From UBA7803 sp041686955 (lineage in GTDB: Bacteria > Pseudomonadota > Gammaproteobacteria > Pseudomonadales > Azotimanducaceae): a stretch of 64,000 nt of DNA. The DNA is taken from NCBI GenBank assembly GCA_041686955.1, contig JAWLCV010000014.1, forward strand, positions 1-64,000. The letters run 5' to 3'. A program made the translations under genes and the position numbers. Of the stretch, positions 37,192-46,271 are shown piece by piece. Under the pieces are notes generated by a model. That model was given only the letters and a program-made list of their open reading frames with translations. It did no database searches and was not told where the DNA came from. How positions within the stretch are numbered: position 1 is the stretch's first letter; the number at the start of each line of letters is the position of its first letter.

Positions 37192-37992
37192 ATGTATACC
37201 ACTCTCATTACCGCCGACGAGCTCGCCCGCGATCCCGCGGCCTTCCGAATCCTCGACTGCCGGGCGCGGCTCGGCGACCCGGATTTCGGCCCCCGGGCCT
37301 ACGCGGAAGGGCACATCCCCGGCGCCTGTTACGCCAGCCTCGACGACGATTTCGCCGCCGCCCCGGGCGACGGCGGCCGTCACCCGCTGCCGGAACCGGA
37401 GCGACTGCGCGACCGGTTCCGCGACTGGGGCGTGAACGACGACGATCAGATCGTGGTGTACGACGACGCCGGCGGCGCCTTCGCCGCCCGGGCCTGGTGG
37501 TGCGCCCGCTGGCTGGGACACGAGGCGGTGGCGGTGCTGGACGGCGGGCTGCCGGCCTGGTCCGGGCCGCTCGGCCGCGAGACCCCCGCGCCTCGACGGG
37601 GCGACTTCAGCATCCGGCCCTCCCTCACCCGTACCGTGGACGCCGACACCCTGCTGCAACGGCTGCCCGGCGCCCACCTGGTGGATGCGCGCAGTCAGGA
37701 GCGATTCGACGGACGCGAGGAGCCCGTGGACCCGGTTGCGGGGCACATTCCCGGCGCCGTCTGCCGGCCTTTTCAGGGGAACCTGACGGCCTCGGGGCGG
37801 TTTCAGCCACCCGAGGCGCTGGCCCGGCGGTTCGCCGGCCTGCCGGACGACGTGATCTGCTACTGCGGCTCGGGGGTGACGGCCGCCCACAACGTGCTGG
37901 CCATGAAGATCGCCGGACGCCCGGAGCCCGTGCTCTACCCGGGAAGCTGGAGCGAGTGGATCCGCGACCCGAACCGGCCCCGGGAGCCCTGA
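37192..37992 (+). CDS. Two-domain rhodanese sulfurtransferase (SseA-like)
   Basis: 266 residues with two rhodanese domains: the N-terminal, inactive one (LDCRARLGDPDFGPRAYAEG HIPGA region) and the C-terminal one with the active cysteine in CYCGSGVTAAHN. CGSGVTA is the loop of 3-mercaptopyruvate sulfurtransferases rather than thiosulfate sulfurtransferases (CRxGxT). It transfers sulfane sulfur from mercaptopyruvate to an acceptor. It lies 7 nt before mnmC, a tRNA-modification gene; a shared operon is likely, though mnmC itself does not use sulfur. Confidence 0.9.
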   Translation: MYTTLITADELARDPAAFRILDCRARLGDPDFGPRAYAEGHIPGACYASLDDDFAAAPGDGGRHPLPEPERLRDRFRDWGVNDDDQIVVYDDAGGAFAARAWWCARWLGHEAVAVLDGGLPAWSGPLGRETPAPRRGDFSIRPSLTRTVDADTLLQRLPGAHLVDARSQERFDGREEPVDPVAGHIPGAVCRPFQGNLTASGRFQPPEALARRFAGLPDDVICYCGSGVTAAHNVLAMKIAGRPEPVLYPGSWSEWIRDPNRPREP

Positions 37993-37999
37993 ATCGGCC

Positions 38000-39808
38000 A
38001 TGGAGCGCGCCTTAGCTCCGGGCTCGGTGGTGGCACCGGCCCGGGTCCGTTACCTGAACGACCAGCCCTACTCCCTCGACTACGAGGACATCTACCACGC
38101 TGCCGACGGCGATGCCGAGGTGCGGCGGGTGTTCCTCGAGCCCTGCGGCCTCGAGGCGCTCGCCCGGCAGCACGGCGCCCGGGGCGACGGGCCGCGCAAC
38201 CTGCTGCGGGTGGGGGAACTGGGCTTCGGCTCGGGCTACAACTTCGTCCTCGCCGCCGAGACGTGCCTCGCCGCCGGCGCACGCCTGCACTTCGTCTCCT
38301 TCGAGGCGAGCCCCATCGACGCCGGGGATTTCGCCGCCATCGCCGCCCACCGGGCCCCGGCCCATCCCCTGTACCGGGAGCTGGCCGCCGCCTACCCGCC
38401 GCGCATCCGCGGCTGGCACCGGCGCTACCTGGCTGGCGGCCGCATCAGCCTGTCGCTGTGGTGGGGGGACGCGGAGTCGGGCCTCGCGGACATGAGCGGG
38501 CGCCAGCGCCAGCCCCTGGACGCCTGGTTCCTTGACGGCTTCGCGCCGGACCGGAATCCGGAGCTGTGGCAGCCCGCCCTGTTCGAGCACCTGGCGGCCC
38601 TTTCCACCCGCGGCACCCGGGTGGCCACGTTCACCGCCGCCGGGCGGGTGCGCCGGGGGCTCATGGCCGCCGGCTTCGCCATGCGCCGGGTCGACCAGCG
38701 CCCGCACAAGCGCGAGAGCCTGGCCGGCACCTTCGAACGCCCCGGGCTCGCCGGGTTCGCGCCCCCGGCGGAGGTGCTGGTGGCCGGCGGCGGCCTCGCC
38801 GGAGCCAGCGCGGCCTGGCATCTGGCACGGGCGGGATGCCGGCTGCGCGTGCTGGAGCCGGAGGAGGCAGCGCATCCGCCAGCCTCCGCCATTCCGGCCA
38901 CGGTGCTGCACGGGCGTCTGCTGGCGGACGGCAGCGACCGGGCCGCCCTGCGCGCGCTGGCCTACCTCTACGCCGCCGACCTGCTGCGGGATCTGCCGGG
39001 GTTCCGCGGCGGCGGCGTGCTGCAGCTCGGCGGCGGCACTCAGGACGACGCCAAGCTGCGCCGTCTCGAGGATTGCTACCGGCCGGCGGGGGAATGGCTG
39101 CGCTGGCTCGACGGCGACGAGGCCACGGCGCTGGCCGGCTGGCCGGTGGCGACGGGGGGCCTGTACTTTCCCGCAGGCGGCGTGGTGGACCTGCCGGCCC
39201 TGGTGCGCGGGTTGCTGGCCCGGCCCGAGATCGACGTCCGCCGGGAACGGCTGAGCGCGATCCCGAGCGACGTGCCGGTGGTGCTGGCCTGTGGTGCGGC
39301 CACCCGGGACCTTCCCCCGGCGCGCTACCTGGAGCTCGCGCCGGTGCAGGGGCAGCTCGACGTGGTGGAGCTCGCTCCGGTACCCAAGCTGCCCCTGGTG
39401 GGGCGCGGTTATCTGGTGCCGGAAGGCCGCGGCGTCGCTGCCGGCGCCACCTACGAGCATCGTCCGTGGGATCCCGCGGAGGCGAGCCGTGCGAATCTCG
39501 CCCAGCTCGAAGGGCTGCCCTACGTGTGGCGCGGCCGCCACCGCGGCACCCGCACCGTGAGCTCCGACCGCACGCCCGTAGCCGGTCGGCTCTACGACCC
39601 GGAGGGTTCGCCGTATCCGGAGCTCTACGTCAGCACCGGCCACGGCTCCCAGGGCAACGTGGGAGCCCACATCGGCGCCGCGGTGGTGGCGGCCCTGATC
39701 ACCGGCGATTGCCCGCCGCTGCCCCGCGAGCTGGAGGCGACGCTGTCACCGCTGCGCTTCCGCGAGCGCCAGGCGCGCCGCGGCTATCGCCACGGCGCGA
39801 CGCCCTAG
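38000..39808 (+). CDS. mnmC: Bifunctional tRNA mnm5s2U34 methyltransferase / FAD oxidoreductase
   Basis: 602 residues (E. coli 668). Residues 1-240 are the methyltransferase (GELGFGSGYNFVLAA SAM site, WFLDGFAPDRNPELW). Residues 250-600 are the FAD-dependent domain (EVLVAGGGLAGASAAWHLA), ending with HGSQGNVGAHIGA. Together they convert cmnm5s2U to mnm5s2U at the tRNA wobble position. The stop codon overlaps that of serA: the four bases CTAG at 39805-39808 give TAG on both strands. Confidence 0.95.
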   Translation: MERALAPGSVVAPARVRYLNDQPYSLDYEDIYHAADGDAEVRRVFLEPCGLEALARQHGARGDGPRNLLRVGELGFGSGYNFVLAAETCLAAGARLHFVSFEASPIDAGDFAAIAAHRAPAHPLYRELAAAYPPRIRGWHRRYLAGGRISLSLWWGDAESGLADMSGRQRQPLDAWFLDGFAPDRNPELWQPALFEHLAALSTRGTRVATFTAAGRVRRGLMAAGFAMRRVDQRPHKRESLAGTFERPGLAGFAPPAEVLVAGGGLAGASAAWHLARAGCRLRVLEPEEAAHPPASAIPATVLHGRLLADGSDRAALRALAYLYAADLLRDLPGFRGGGVLQLGGGTQDDAKLRRLEDCYRPAGEWLRWLDGDEATALAGWPVATGGLYFPAGGVVDLPALVRGLLARPEIDVRRERLSAIPSDVPVVLACGAATRDLPPARYLELAPVQGQLDVVELAPVPKLPLVGRGYLVPEGRGVAAGATYEHRPWDPAEASRANLAQLEGLPYVWRGRHRGTRTVSSDRTPVAGRLYDPEGSPYPELYVSTGHGSQGNVGAHIGAAVVAALITGDCPPLPRELEATLSPLRFRERQARRGYRHGATP

Positions 39809-40980
39809 AGCGCGAACTCCCGCACGTTCATCACGTGCTCGACGCCGCGCAGCGCGTCCAGGGTCGCCTGGTCCAGGGATTCCTTGACGTCGATGAGGTT
39901 GTAGGCCACCTCGCCCCGGCTCTTGTTGATCATGTCCACCACGTTGATCTGCCGCTCGGCGAGCACGGACGTCACCCGGTTCAGCACGCCGGGCACATTG
40001 CGGTTGGTCACCGCCAGCCGGTGCCCGCCCACGGGCTCGAGCAGCACGGTGGGGAAATTGACCGAGTTGCGGATGTTGCCCGTGCGGAGGAACTCCACGA
40101 GCTGGTCCGCGGCCATCACCGCGCAGTTCTCCTCCGCTTCCTCCGTGCTGGCGCCGAGGTGCGGGGTGAGCAGCACCCGGGGATGATTGGTGAGCTCCGG
40201 GACGGGAAAGTCCGCCACGTAGCGGGCGATGCGGCCGTCGTCCAGGGCGGCCCGCAAAGCGTGGGTATCGACGATGGGCTGGCGGGCGAAGTTCAGCAGC
40301 ACGCTGCCGGGACGGAACACGCTGAGGGTGCTCTCGTTGATCATGCCTTCCGTGTCCGGCAGCAGGGGCACGTGCAGGGTCACGTAATCGGCCCGGGCGA
40401 ACAGGCTCTGCAGGTTCTCCATGCGCCGCACCTCCGCAGGCAGCCGCCAGGCCGCGTCCACGGAGATGGCGGGATCGTAGCCGAGCACGTCCATCCCCAG
40501 ATCCAGGGCCGCCCGCGCCACCAGGGAGCCGATGGCGCCGAGGCCCACCACCCCGAGGCTGCGGCCCTTGAGCTCCCGGCCCTTGAAGCGCTTCTTCTCC
40601 GCCTCCACCAGGGCGTTGAGCTCGGCCTCGTCGTTCACGGCGGAAAGCTCGCGCACGTAGGCGATGCCGCCCACCACGTCCCGGGAGGCCAGCAGCAGCC
40701 CGGTGAGCACCAGCTCCTTCACCGAGTTGGCGTTGGCGCCGGGGGTGTTGAACACCACCACGCCACGCTCGGTGCAGGCCTCCACCGGCACGTTGTTCAC
40801 CCCTGCGCCGGCGCGGGCGATGGCGCGCAGGCCCGGACCGAGCTCGTCGACCCCGAGCTTGTGGCTGCGCAGCAGGATCGCGTGCGGGTCCGGGGTGTTC
40901 TCCGTCACCTCGAAAGTTCCCTGGGGAAACCGCTCGAGGCCTCTGGCGGCGATGTGGTTGTAGGTGCGGACGGTGTACAT
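39805..40980 (-). CDS. serA: D-3-phosphoglycerate dehydrogenase
   Basis: 391 residues, the short form with one C-terminal ACT domain (RLAVTNRNVPGVLNRVTSVL). The NAD loop VVGLGAIGSLVARAAL, arginine in LLNFARQPIVD, and the catalytic histidine in LTPHLGAST are present. It starts the serine pathway completed by serC and is inhibited by serine through the ACT domain. The unusual feature is Pro/Ala in place of Gly residues in the IVDTHAL region, common in the short type. It follows the MurG-like gene by 38 nt. Confidence 0.95.
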   Translation of the reverse strand: MYTVRTYNHIAARGLERFPQGTFEVTENTPDPHAILLRSHKLGVDELGPGLRAIARAGAGVNNVPVEACTERGVVVFNTPGANANSVKELVLTGLLLASRDVVGGIAYVRELSAVNDEAELNALVEAEKKRFKGRELKGRSLGVVGLGAIGSLVARAALDLGMDVLGYDPAISVDAAWRLPAEVRRMENLQSLFARADYVTLHVPLLPDTEGMINESTLSVFRPGSVLLNFARQPIVDTHALRAALDDGRIARYVADFPVPELTNHPRVLLTPHLGASTEEAEENCAVMAADQLVEFLRTGNIRNSVNFPTVLLEPVGGHRLAVTNRNVPGVLNRVTSVLAERQINVVDMINKSRGEVAYNLIDVKESLDQATLDALRGVEHVMNVREFAL

Positions 40981-41018
40981 GCGAATCCTGGTGTTCCCCG
41001 GGGAGCCGCGTATGGTAC

Positions 41019-42092
41019 TCAGCCTCGGGCGGCCCGTTCCAGTTCGGCGTAGATCGCGGCAGCCGGGTCCCGCGCCTGTAGCTCCGCCTGAAACACCGCG
41101 AGGCGCCGGCGGACCTCCGGCAGCGCGGCCTGGAGCTTCATCACCTCGGCCACCAGGGTCCCGGCGTCGAGCCGTTCCTCCGGCAGCACCCGAGAATATC
41201 CCTCGCCGCGCGCGTACTCGGCGTTTTCGAGCTGATCCCCCCGGCTGACCCGCGCCGACAGCGGCACCAGCAGGTTGGGCTTGCCCAGGGCGAGCAGCTC
41301 GAACAGGGTGTTGGCGCCCGCCCGGGAGACCACCAGATCCGCGGCGGCCAGCAGATCGCCCCACTCCTCGGTGACGTATTCGTATGGCTGGTAGCCGGGC
41401 GCTCGCCGCTCCGCCAGCTTGCCGGGCCCGCGCACGTGCACCACCACGAAGTGCTCGAGCAACTGCGGCAGCGCCTCGTCCACCGCCCGGTTCAGCACGT
41501 CCGCGCCGAGGCTGCCGCCCGTGACCAGCAGCACCGGGCGATCCGCCGGAGCCCGGAGCAGCTCCCGGCCGCGGCCGGCGTCGCCGGCGGCGAGCGCCGG
41601 GCGCAGAGGCGTGCCGGTGACCACGCGCCGCCCGCGCAGCCGGGGCGCCGGGGTCTGGGCGAAGGTCACGCAGAGGGTCCGCACGAAGGGCAGCGCCAGG
41701 CGATTGGCGAGCCCGGGCGAGAAATCCGACTCGTGGGCGACCACGGGTATCCGCCGCAGCCAGGCCGCCAGTACCACCGGCAGGCTGACGAAGCCGCCCT
41801 TGGAGAACACCACGTCGGGACGGAGCCGGCCCAACAGTCGATGGGCCTGCCACACCCCCGCCACCACCCGGAACAGATCGGTGACGTTCTCGGCGGAGAG
41901 GTAGCGGCGCAGCTTGCCTGCGGGGATGCCGTAGTAGCTCACCTCCTCGTTCGACAGCAGCCGCGCCTCCAGCCCGGAGCGGCTGCCGATGAAGCTCACC
42001 CGCGCCCCCGCCGCCCGGGCCCGGTCCATCACCGGAATCGCCGGCAGCACGTGGCCCGCGGTGCCGCCGCCGGTGCAGACCAGGTGTCTCAC
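41019..42092 (-). CDS. MurG-family GlcNAc transferase, Firmicutes-like subtype
   Basis: 357 residues from GTG at 42092, overlapping the hda stop as GTGA. The MurG glycine-rich loops are present (VCTGGGTAGHVLPAIP; LLVTGGSLGADVLN), as is HESDFSPGLANRLALPF and SRAGANTLFELLALGKP. Segments such as YYGIPAGKLRRYLSAEN and PDVVFSKGGFVSLPVV match the subtype known from Bacillus cereus and Clostridium more than the E. coli-type MurG of the dcw cluster. Such enzymes add GlcNAc to lipid I. The gene is outside any dcw cluster, so it is probably a second copy or has another lipid-linked substrate. Confidence 0.85.
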   Translation of the reverse strand: MRHLVCTGGGTAGHVLPAIPVMDRARAAGARVSFIGSRSGLEARLLSNEEVSYYGIPAGKLRRYLSAENVTDLFRVVAGVWQAHRLLGRLRPDVVFSKGGFVSLPVVLAAWLRRIPVVAHESDFSPGLANRLALPFVRTLCVTFAQTPAPRLRGRRVVTGTPLRPALAAGDAGRGRELLRAPADRPVLLVTGGSLGADVLNRAVDEALPQLLEHFVVVHVRGPGKLAERRAPGYQPYEYVTEEWGDLLAAADLVVSRAGANTLFELLALGKPNLLVPLSARVSRGDQLENAEYARGEGYSRVLPEERLDAGTLVAEVMKLQAALPEVRRRLAVFQAELQARDPAAAIYAELERAARG

Positions 42093-42814
42093 AACCCGAG
42101 CACCTGCTTGACCAGCGGCACCGTGACCCGCCGCTGCTCCGCCATGGCCGCCTCGTCCAGGCGATCGAGCTGCGCGAGCAGGACCGGCAGATCCCGCGCG
42201 CTCCTGGACATCCAGAAATCCAGCACCGCGCCGCTCAGCTCGAGCCCCCGGCCCCGCGCCCGGCGCTGCAGCAACAGCGCCTTGTCCGCGTCGCCGAGCT
42301 CCCGCAGCCCGTACGCCGCGAGACCCCGCAGCCGGGAGGCGAGGTCCGGATAGCAGAACCGCAGGCCGCCCGCCGGCGTTGCGGCGCTCACCAGGAGCCG
42401 CCCGCCCGCCTGCTGCAGGGCCTGATACAGGGCCAGGAGCGCCACCTCGGCGTCGGCATCGCCGATCCAGGCATCCACGTCGTCCAGGGCCACCAGGAAC
42501 AGGGCTTCGAGCCCCTCGAGCAGCCCGGGCTTCACGTCCGGGTCGGAGAGCGGCAGGTAGATCGCGCCCCGCTGGCCATGACGGTGACACGCGGCCTGCA
42601 GCAGGTGGGTGCGGCCGGTTCCGGGGGCGCCGTGGAGGAAGTAGCCGCGAAACCCCTGCTCCTCGTCCAGCCGCTCCAGCCGGCGCACCAGCTCGGCGTT
42701 GTCGCCGGCGACGAAATCGTCGAAGCGCAGCCGCGACGACAGCGGAAACTTCAGCGCGAGCTGGCGCGCCTCGGTGCGCGACCGCGAGCCCTGGCGGCGG
42801 CCGGCGGGGGTCAC
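42089..42814 (-). CDS. hda: DnaA regulatory inactivator Hda
   Basis: 241 residues from GTG at 42814, overlapping the phosphatidyltransferase stop as GTGA. A single AAA+ module like DnaA domain III: RLRFDDFVAGDNAELV, Walker A GAPGTGRTHLLQAACH (Arg in place of Lys, as in E. coli Hda), Walker B LFLVALDDVDAW and a sensor region. QLALKFPLSSRLRF near the start contains the clamp-binding motif (QLALKFPL). Hda with the beta clamp drives DnaA-ATP hydrolysis after initiation. Confidence 0.92.
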   Translation of the reverse strand: MTPAGRRQGSRSRTEARQLALKFPLSSRLRFDDFVAGDNAELVRRLERLDEEQGFRGYFLHGAPGTGRTHLLQAACHRHGQRGAIYLPLSDPDVKPGLLEGLEALFLVALDDVDAWIGDADAEVALLALYQALQQAGGRLLVSAATPAGGLRFCYPDLASRLRGLAAYGLRELGDADKALLLQRRARGRGLELSGAVLDFWMSRSARDLPVLLAQLDRLDEAAMAEQRRVTVPLVKQVLGL

Positions 42815-43374
42815 GAGCGCGCTTCGCGCCAGGCCCGCAGGCCCCAGGTGGCCACGTAATCGACCCCGGAGCTCACACCCAGAGCCGCCAGCACGTAGAA
42901 GCCGTAGGGATCCACCAGGGCCCCGGCGAGGCGGCTCACGGTGCCGAAGTCGCACAGCCACAACAACAGCAGCAGGGCCGCCGCGATCTGCGCCGCCGTG
43001 TTGGCCTTGCTGAGATACGTAGGGGCGAATTCGATGCGGCCGAGCAGCAACCGGTAGGCGGCAGCGCCGGACATGATCACGAGGTCCCGGCCCAGGACGA
43101 TGATCGCCACCCACACCGGCAACAGCCCCTGCACCGCGAAGATCACAAACATGGCGGCGACGAGCAGCTTGTCGGCCACCGGGTCCATGGCGGCGCCGAA
43201 CCGGCTCACCGCATCGAAGTGACGGGCGATCCAGCCGTCCACCGCATCCGAAGCCCCGGCCACGCTCATCAGGATCAGCGCCTCCACGTAGCGCGCCTCC
43301 CACAGCAGCCAGGCGCACGGCAGCACCAGCACGATCCGCATCACCGTGATGACGTTGGGAATGTGCTTCAGCAC
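42811..43374 (-). CDS. CDP-alcohol phosphatidyltransferase (PgsA-like)
   Basis: 187 residues from GTG at 43374. Starting MLKHIPNVITVMRIVLVLPC, it has the full CDP-alcohol motif D-x2-DG-x2-AR-x8-G-x3-D-x3-D in DAVDGWIARHFDAVSRFG followed by AAMDPVADK, and six membrane helices. Length and N-terminus fit phosphatidylglycerophosphate synthase or a near relative, but this neighbourhood copy (between DUF2066 and hda) is often a paralogue of PgsA. It makes phosphatidylglycerol-type lipids at the inner membrane. Confidence 0.88.
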   Translation of the reverse strand: MLKHIPNVITVMRIVLVLPCAWLLWEARYVEALILMSVAGASDAVDGWIARHFDAVSRFGAAMDPVADKLLVAAMFVIFAVQGLLPVWVAIIVLGRDLVIMSGAAAYRLLLGRIEFAPTYLSKANTAAQIAAALLLLLWLCDFGTVSRLAGALVDPYGFYVLAALGVSSGVDYVATWGLRAWREARS

Positions 43375-43381
43375 GATGGCG

Positions 43382-44461
43382 TCAGCGCCTCTGCCAGACC
43401 AGCTGCAGGGCCGCCCCGGGGATCTCGTTCAGGCGATCGGGGAACAGGCGCCGGTCCAGCGCGAACAGCTCCAGGAGCTGCTCGGGATCGGCCGGGGTGA
43501 TGAGCGACACGCCGAGGCGGTCGCCGGACACGGAGGAGACCATCACCTCCTCCACGAACTCGAGGCTGCCGAAGTAGCGCAGCAGCTCGGCGTAGTCCTT
43601 GGCGTCGTGAACGGCGCTGATGGCGAGATCCAGCCGACGCAGGCCCCGGTCCAGCACGGCGTAGCGCGCCGCCAGCTCGTCCGCCACCAGATCCGCCGCC
43701 GCCCGGCCCAGCACGTCGGGTTCGCCGGCCTCGAGATCCCGGGACACCACGTCGTCGTCGACCCAGAGCTCGAGGCTCGCCGTCCAGCGCTGATCCGCCG
43801 AGCGCTGCAGCCGCCCCACCAGCAGCACCTCGGCGCCGTATCGCGCCGAGGCCGGTTGCAGCACCTGGCTCAACCGGCCCCACACCGCCGCGGGCTCCAC
43901 GGCGAGCTGATCCGCCAGATCCATGATGGGCAGCCGCAGCGGCACCCCGCGTTCCCGGGCCCGCTCCTCCAGCCCCTCCATCAGCGGGTGATCCGCACCG
44001 GCGCCGAGGATGGAACGCTCGCCGCGCTCGTCCTCCATCACAACCCAACCCATCACCGTGGGCCGGTTCGAGCGCCAGATGGGCAGGCGCGCCTCGCGCA
44101 CCAGATCCAGCACGGCCCGGGGCACGAACTGCAGGCGCAGGCGCAGCCCGTCGCCCTCCTCGGCCTCCTCGAAGCGGAACTGGTTGTAATACAGGTCGGG
44201 GGCCGCCAGCGCCCCGGCCACCGTCTCGTTGCGCGGCACGCTGGCGAGGCCGGTGAGGCGGGAGAGCAACTGCGCCAGCGCACGGCCAGCGGCGTCCAGG
44301 CGCGCCGCCGACGACTGATCCTCCACGGGCACCGCCACCTCGTAGAGCCAGGGCACCTCGTCCGCCCGGGCCGCCGGCGCGGCCGCCAGCGCGGCGAGCA
44401 GCACGGCCCAGAGCACCCGCAACGTCCGCGTGAATGATGAGTTGTACTGTGCTTGCGGCAC
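43382..44461 (-). CDS. DUF2066 family secreted protein
   Basis: 359 residues from GTG at 44461, with AGGCGA about 7 nt upstream. A signal peptide ([22 protein letters not shown]) is followed by an all-beta/alpha domain ([52 protein letters not shown]) that is the DUF2066 family, uncharacterised but consistently next to purM and hda in gammaproteobacteria. First gene of an operon through serA; it is divergent from purM with 102 bp between starts. Confidence 0.88.
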   Translation of the reverse strand: MPQAQYNSSFTRTLRVLWAVLLAALAAAPAARADEVPWLYEVAVPVEDQSSAARLDAAGRALAQLLSRLTGLASVPRNETVAGALAAPDLYYNQFRFEEAEEGDGLRLRLQFVPRAVLDLVREARLPIWRSNRPTVMGWVVMEDERGERSILGAGADHPLMEGLEERARERGVPLRLPIMDLADQLAVEPAAVWGRLSQVLQPASARYGAEVLLVGRLQRSADQRWTASLELWVDDDVVSRDLEAGEPDVLGRAAADLVADELAARYAVLDRGLRRLDLAISAVHDAKDYAELLRYFGSLEFVEEVMVSSVSGDRLGVSLITPADPEQLLELFALDRRLFPDRLNEIPGAALQLVWQRR

Positions 44462-44490
44462 CCGACTTCGCCTGTGAAAACCACCCGCAA

Positions 44491-44525
44491 GTTTACCCAA
44501 ATTACCGCGGGCGGGTTTGGTAAAC
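44491..44525. promoter_or_regulatory. Inverted repeat in the DUF2066-purM divergent region
   Basis: GTTTACC (44491-44497) and GGTAAAC (44519-44525) form a perfect 7-bp inverted repeat, extended by CAAA/TTTG with a one-base bulge. TAAACT at 44521-44526 could be the purM -10 element, so the repeat overlaps the promoter. It does not match the E. coli PurR box (ACGCAAACGTTTTCGT). Confidence 0.45.
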
Positions 44526-44563
44526 TCGCGCTCCCGAACCAGCCCAGGCAACGGAGGCATCAC

Positions 44564-45592
44564 TTGAGCAAGGGCCTGACCTACCGCGACGCCGGCGTCG
44601 ACATCGAGGCCGGCGAGGAGCTGGTGCGGCGCATCGCACCGGCGGCGCAGGCCACCCGCCGCCCGGAGCTGCTGTCCGGCCTCGGCGGCTTCGCCGCGCT
44701 CGCCACCCTGCCCAGCAAATACGCGGAGCCGGTGCTGGTCACCGGCACCGACGGCGTGGGAACCAAGCTCAAGCTCGCCATCGACCACGACCGTCACGAC
44801 GCCGTGGGTCAGGACCTGGTGGCCATGTGCGTCAACGACGTGCTGGTGACCGGGGCTGAGCCGTTCCTGTTTCTCGACTACTACGCCACCGGCGCCCTGG
44901 ACGTGGACGTGGCCGAGCGGGTGATCAAGGGCATCGCCCGGGGCTGCGAGCTGGCCGGCTGCGCGCTGGTGGGCGGCGAGACGGCGGAGATGCCCGGGTT
45001 CTACGCCAAGGGCGACTACGACCTGGCGGGCTTCTGCATCGGCGTGGTGGAGCGCAGCCGCATCGTCGACGGCAGCCGGCTCGCCGCCGGCGACGTGCTC
45101 ATCGGCCTGCCCAGCAGCGGCCCGCATTCCAACGGCTTCTCCCTCATCCGCCGGCTGCTCGACGACCGGGCGCTGACCCCGGACCCGTCCCTGCTGGACG
45201 CGCTCATGGCCCCCACCCGCATCTACGCGAAGACCGTGCTGGCACTGCTCGAGACCCATCCCGTTCACGCCATGGCCCACATCACCGGCGGCGGGCTGCT
45301 GGAGAACCTGCCCCGCATCTTCCCCGGGGAAGGACTGGCCGCACTGGTCGATCTGGACGCCTGGCAGCGCCCGGCACTGTTCGACTGGCTTCAGCAGGCG
45401 GGACGGATCGACGAGGACGAAATGCTCAGGACCTTCAACTGCGGCATCGGCTTCGTCCTGGCGGTGCCGGCGGAGACCGCCGACGCGGTCATGAATACGC
45501 TGGCCGACGCGGGCGAGGCGCCGGCGCGGATCGGCCGCATCGTCGCCGCGGACACCACGCCCGCCCCCAGCGAGCGGCTGATTCCCGCCTGA
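44564..45592 (+). CDS. purM: Phosphoribosylformylglycinamidine cyclo-ligase (AIR synthetase)
   Basis: 342 residues from TTG at 44564 with GGAGG six bases upstream. It begins [23 protein letters not shown]-grasp-like AIRS signatures are [35 protein letters not shown] and [16 protein letters not shown]. It makes AIR in purine synthesis. In most relatives purN follows directly and is cotranscribed; here a CBS-domain gene follows 77 nt later. Confidence 0.97.
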   Translation: MSKGLTYRDAGVDIEAGEELVRRIAPAAQATRRPELLSGLGGFAALATLPSKYAEPVLVTGTDGVGTKLKLAIDHDRHDAVGQDLVAMCVNDVLVTGAEPFLFLDYYATGALDVDVAERVIKGIARGCELAGCALVGGETAEMPGFYAKGDYDLAGFCIGVVERSRIVDGSRLAAGDVLIGLPSSGPHSNGFSLIRRLLDDRALTPDPSLLDALMAPTRIYAKTVLALLETHPVHAMAHITGGGLLENLPRIFPGEGLAALVDLDAWQRPALFDWLQQAGRIDEDEMLRTFNCGIGFVLAVPAETADAVMNTLADAGEAPARIGRIVAADTTPAPSERLIPA

Positions 45593-45668
45593 TCTTTTGC
45601 GCATCGATAATGTGGCCGCCGCGGAATCGCCCCAGGATTCCGCAACCTCGAACAGGGAGATTGCGGCC

Positions 45669-46154
45669 ATGCGAGTGCAGGAGTTGATGCGCGAAGATGT
45701 GGTGGTGTGCACCCCCAACGACAACCTGCGCGACGTCGCGCGCAAGCTGTGGGATCACGACTGCGGCGCTCTGCCGGTGTGCGAATCCGACGGCGGCCGC
45801 CGGATCGTCGGCATGATCACCGACCGGGACATCTGCATGCACGCGTGCTTCGAAGACCGGCCCTTGAGCCAGCTCTGGGCGCGCAACGCCATGACCCCCG
45901 AGGCCCTCACGTGCGGCCCCGACGACTCCCTGGCGGACGCGGAACGCATCATGCGGGAAGCGCAGGTGCGCCGCCTGCCCGTGCAGGACGGCAGCGGCAA
46001 TCTGGTGGGCTTCATCTCGCTGGCGGATCTCGCCGAGGAAGCCGGCCGCGAGCGCGGCTGGTCGCGGCGTCAGATCGAGGAAGCGGAGATCGGCGACACC
46101 CTCACGGCCATCTGCGAGCCGCATCATCATGGGCAGGTGGGGGCGCAAGCGTAG
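45669..46154 (+). CDS. CBS-domain pair protein
   Basis: 161 residues from ATG at 45669, with AGGGAG about 12 nt upstream; a slightly earlier start at 45597 is less likely. Two CBS domains cover nearly the whole protein (MREDVVVCTPNDNLRDVARKLWD; NAMTPEALTCGPDDSLADAERIM). Such pairs bind adenosyl nucleotides and act as regulators of unknown partners. It takes the place where purN normally stands. Confidence 0.88.
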   Translation: MRVQELMREDVVVCTPNDNLRDVARKLWDHDCGALPVCESDGGRRIVGMITDRDICMHACFEDRPLSQLWARNAMTPEALTCGPDDSLADAERIMREAQVRRLPVQDGSGNLVGFISLADLAEEAGRERGWSRRQIEEAEIGDTLTAICEPHHHGQVGAQA

Positions 46155-46170
46155 ATCGCTGCAGCGATCG

Positions 46171-46267
46171 CTGTCCGCTATCCGTTTTCCGCTATCCGCT
46201 AGAGCGGAATCGCCAGATTCTCGCGAGATCGCTCCAGCGGACAGCGGATGGCGGACAGCGGATGGCG
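46171..46267. repeat. Heptad-arm inverted repeat R3 between convergent genes
   Basis: Left arm CTGTCCGCTA-TCCGTTT-TCCGCTATCCGC (46171-46199); right arm GCGGACA-GCGGATG-GCGGACA-GCGGATG-GCG (46237-46267). The core and first heptads (46189-46235) are homologous to R1 in reverse orientation (37 of 47 positions). It lies between the CBS gene (16 nt after its stop) and dcd (5 nt after its stop), where a bidirectional terminator is needed. Confidence 0.7.
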
Positions 46268-46271
46268 AATT

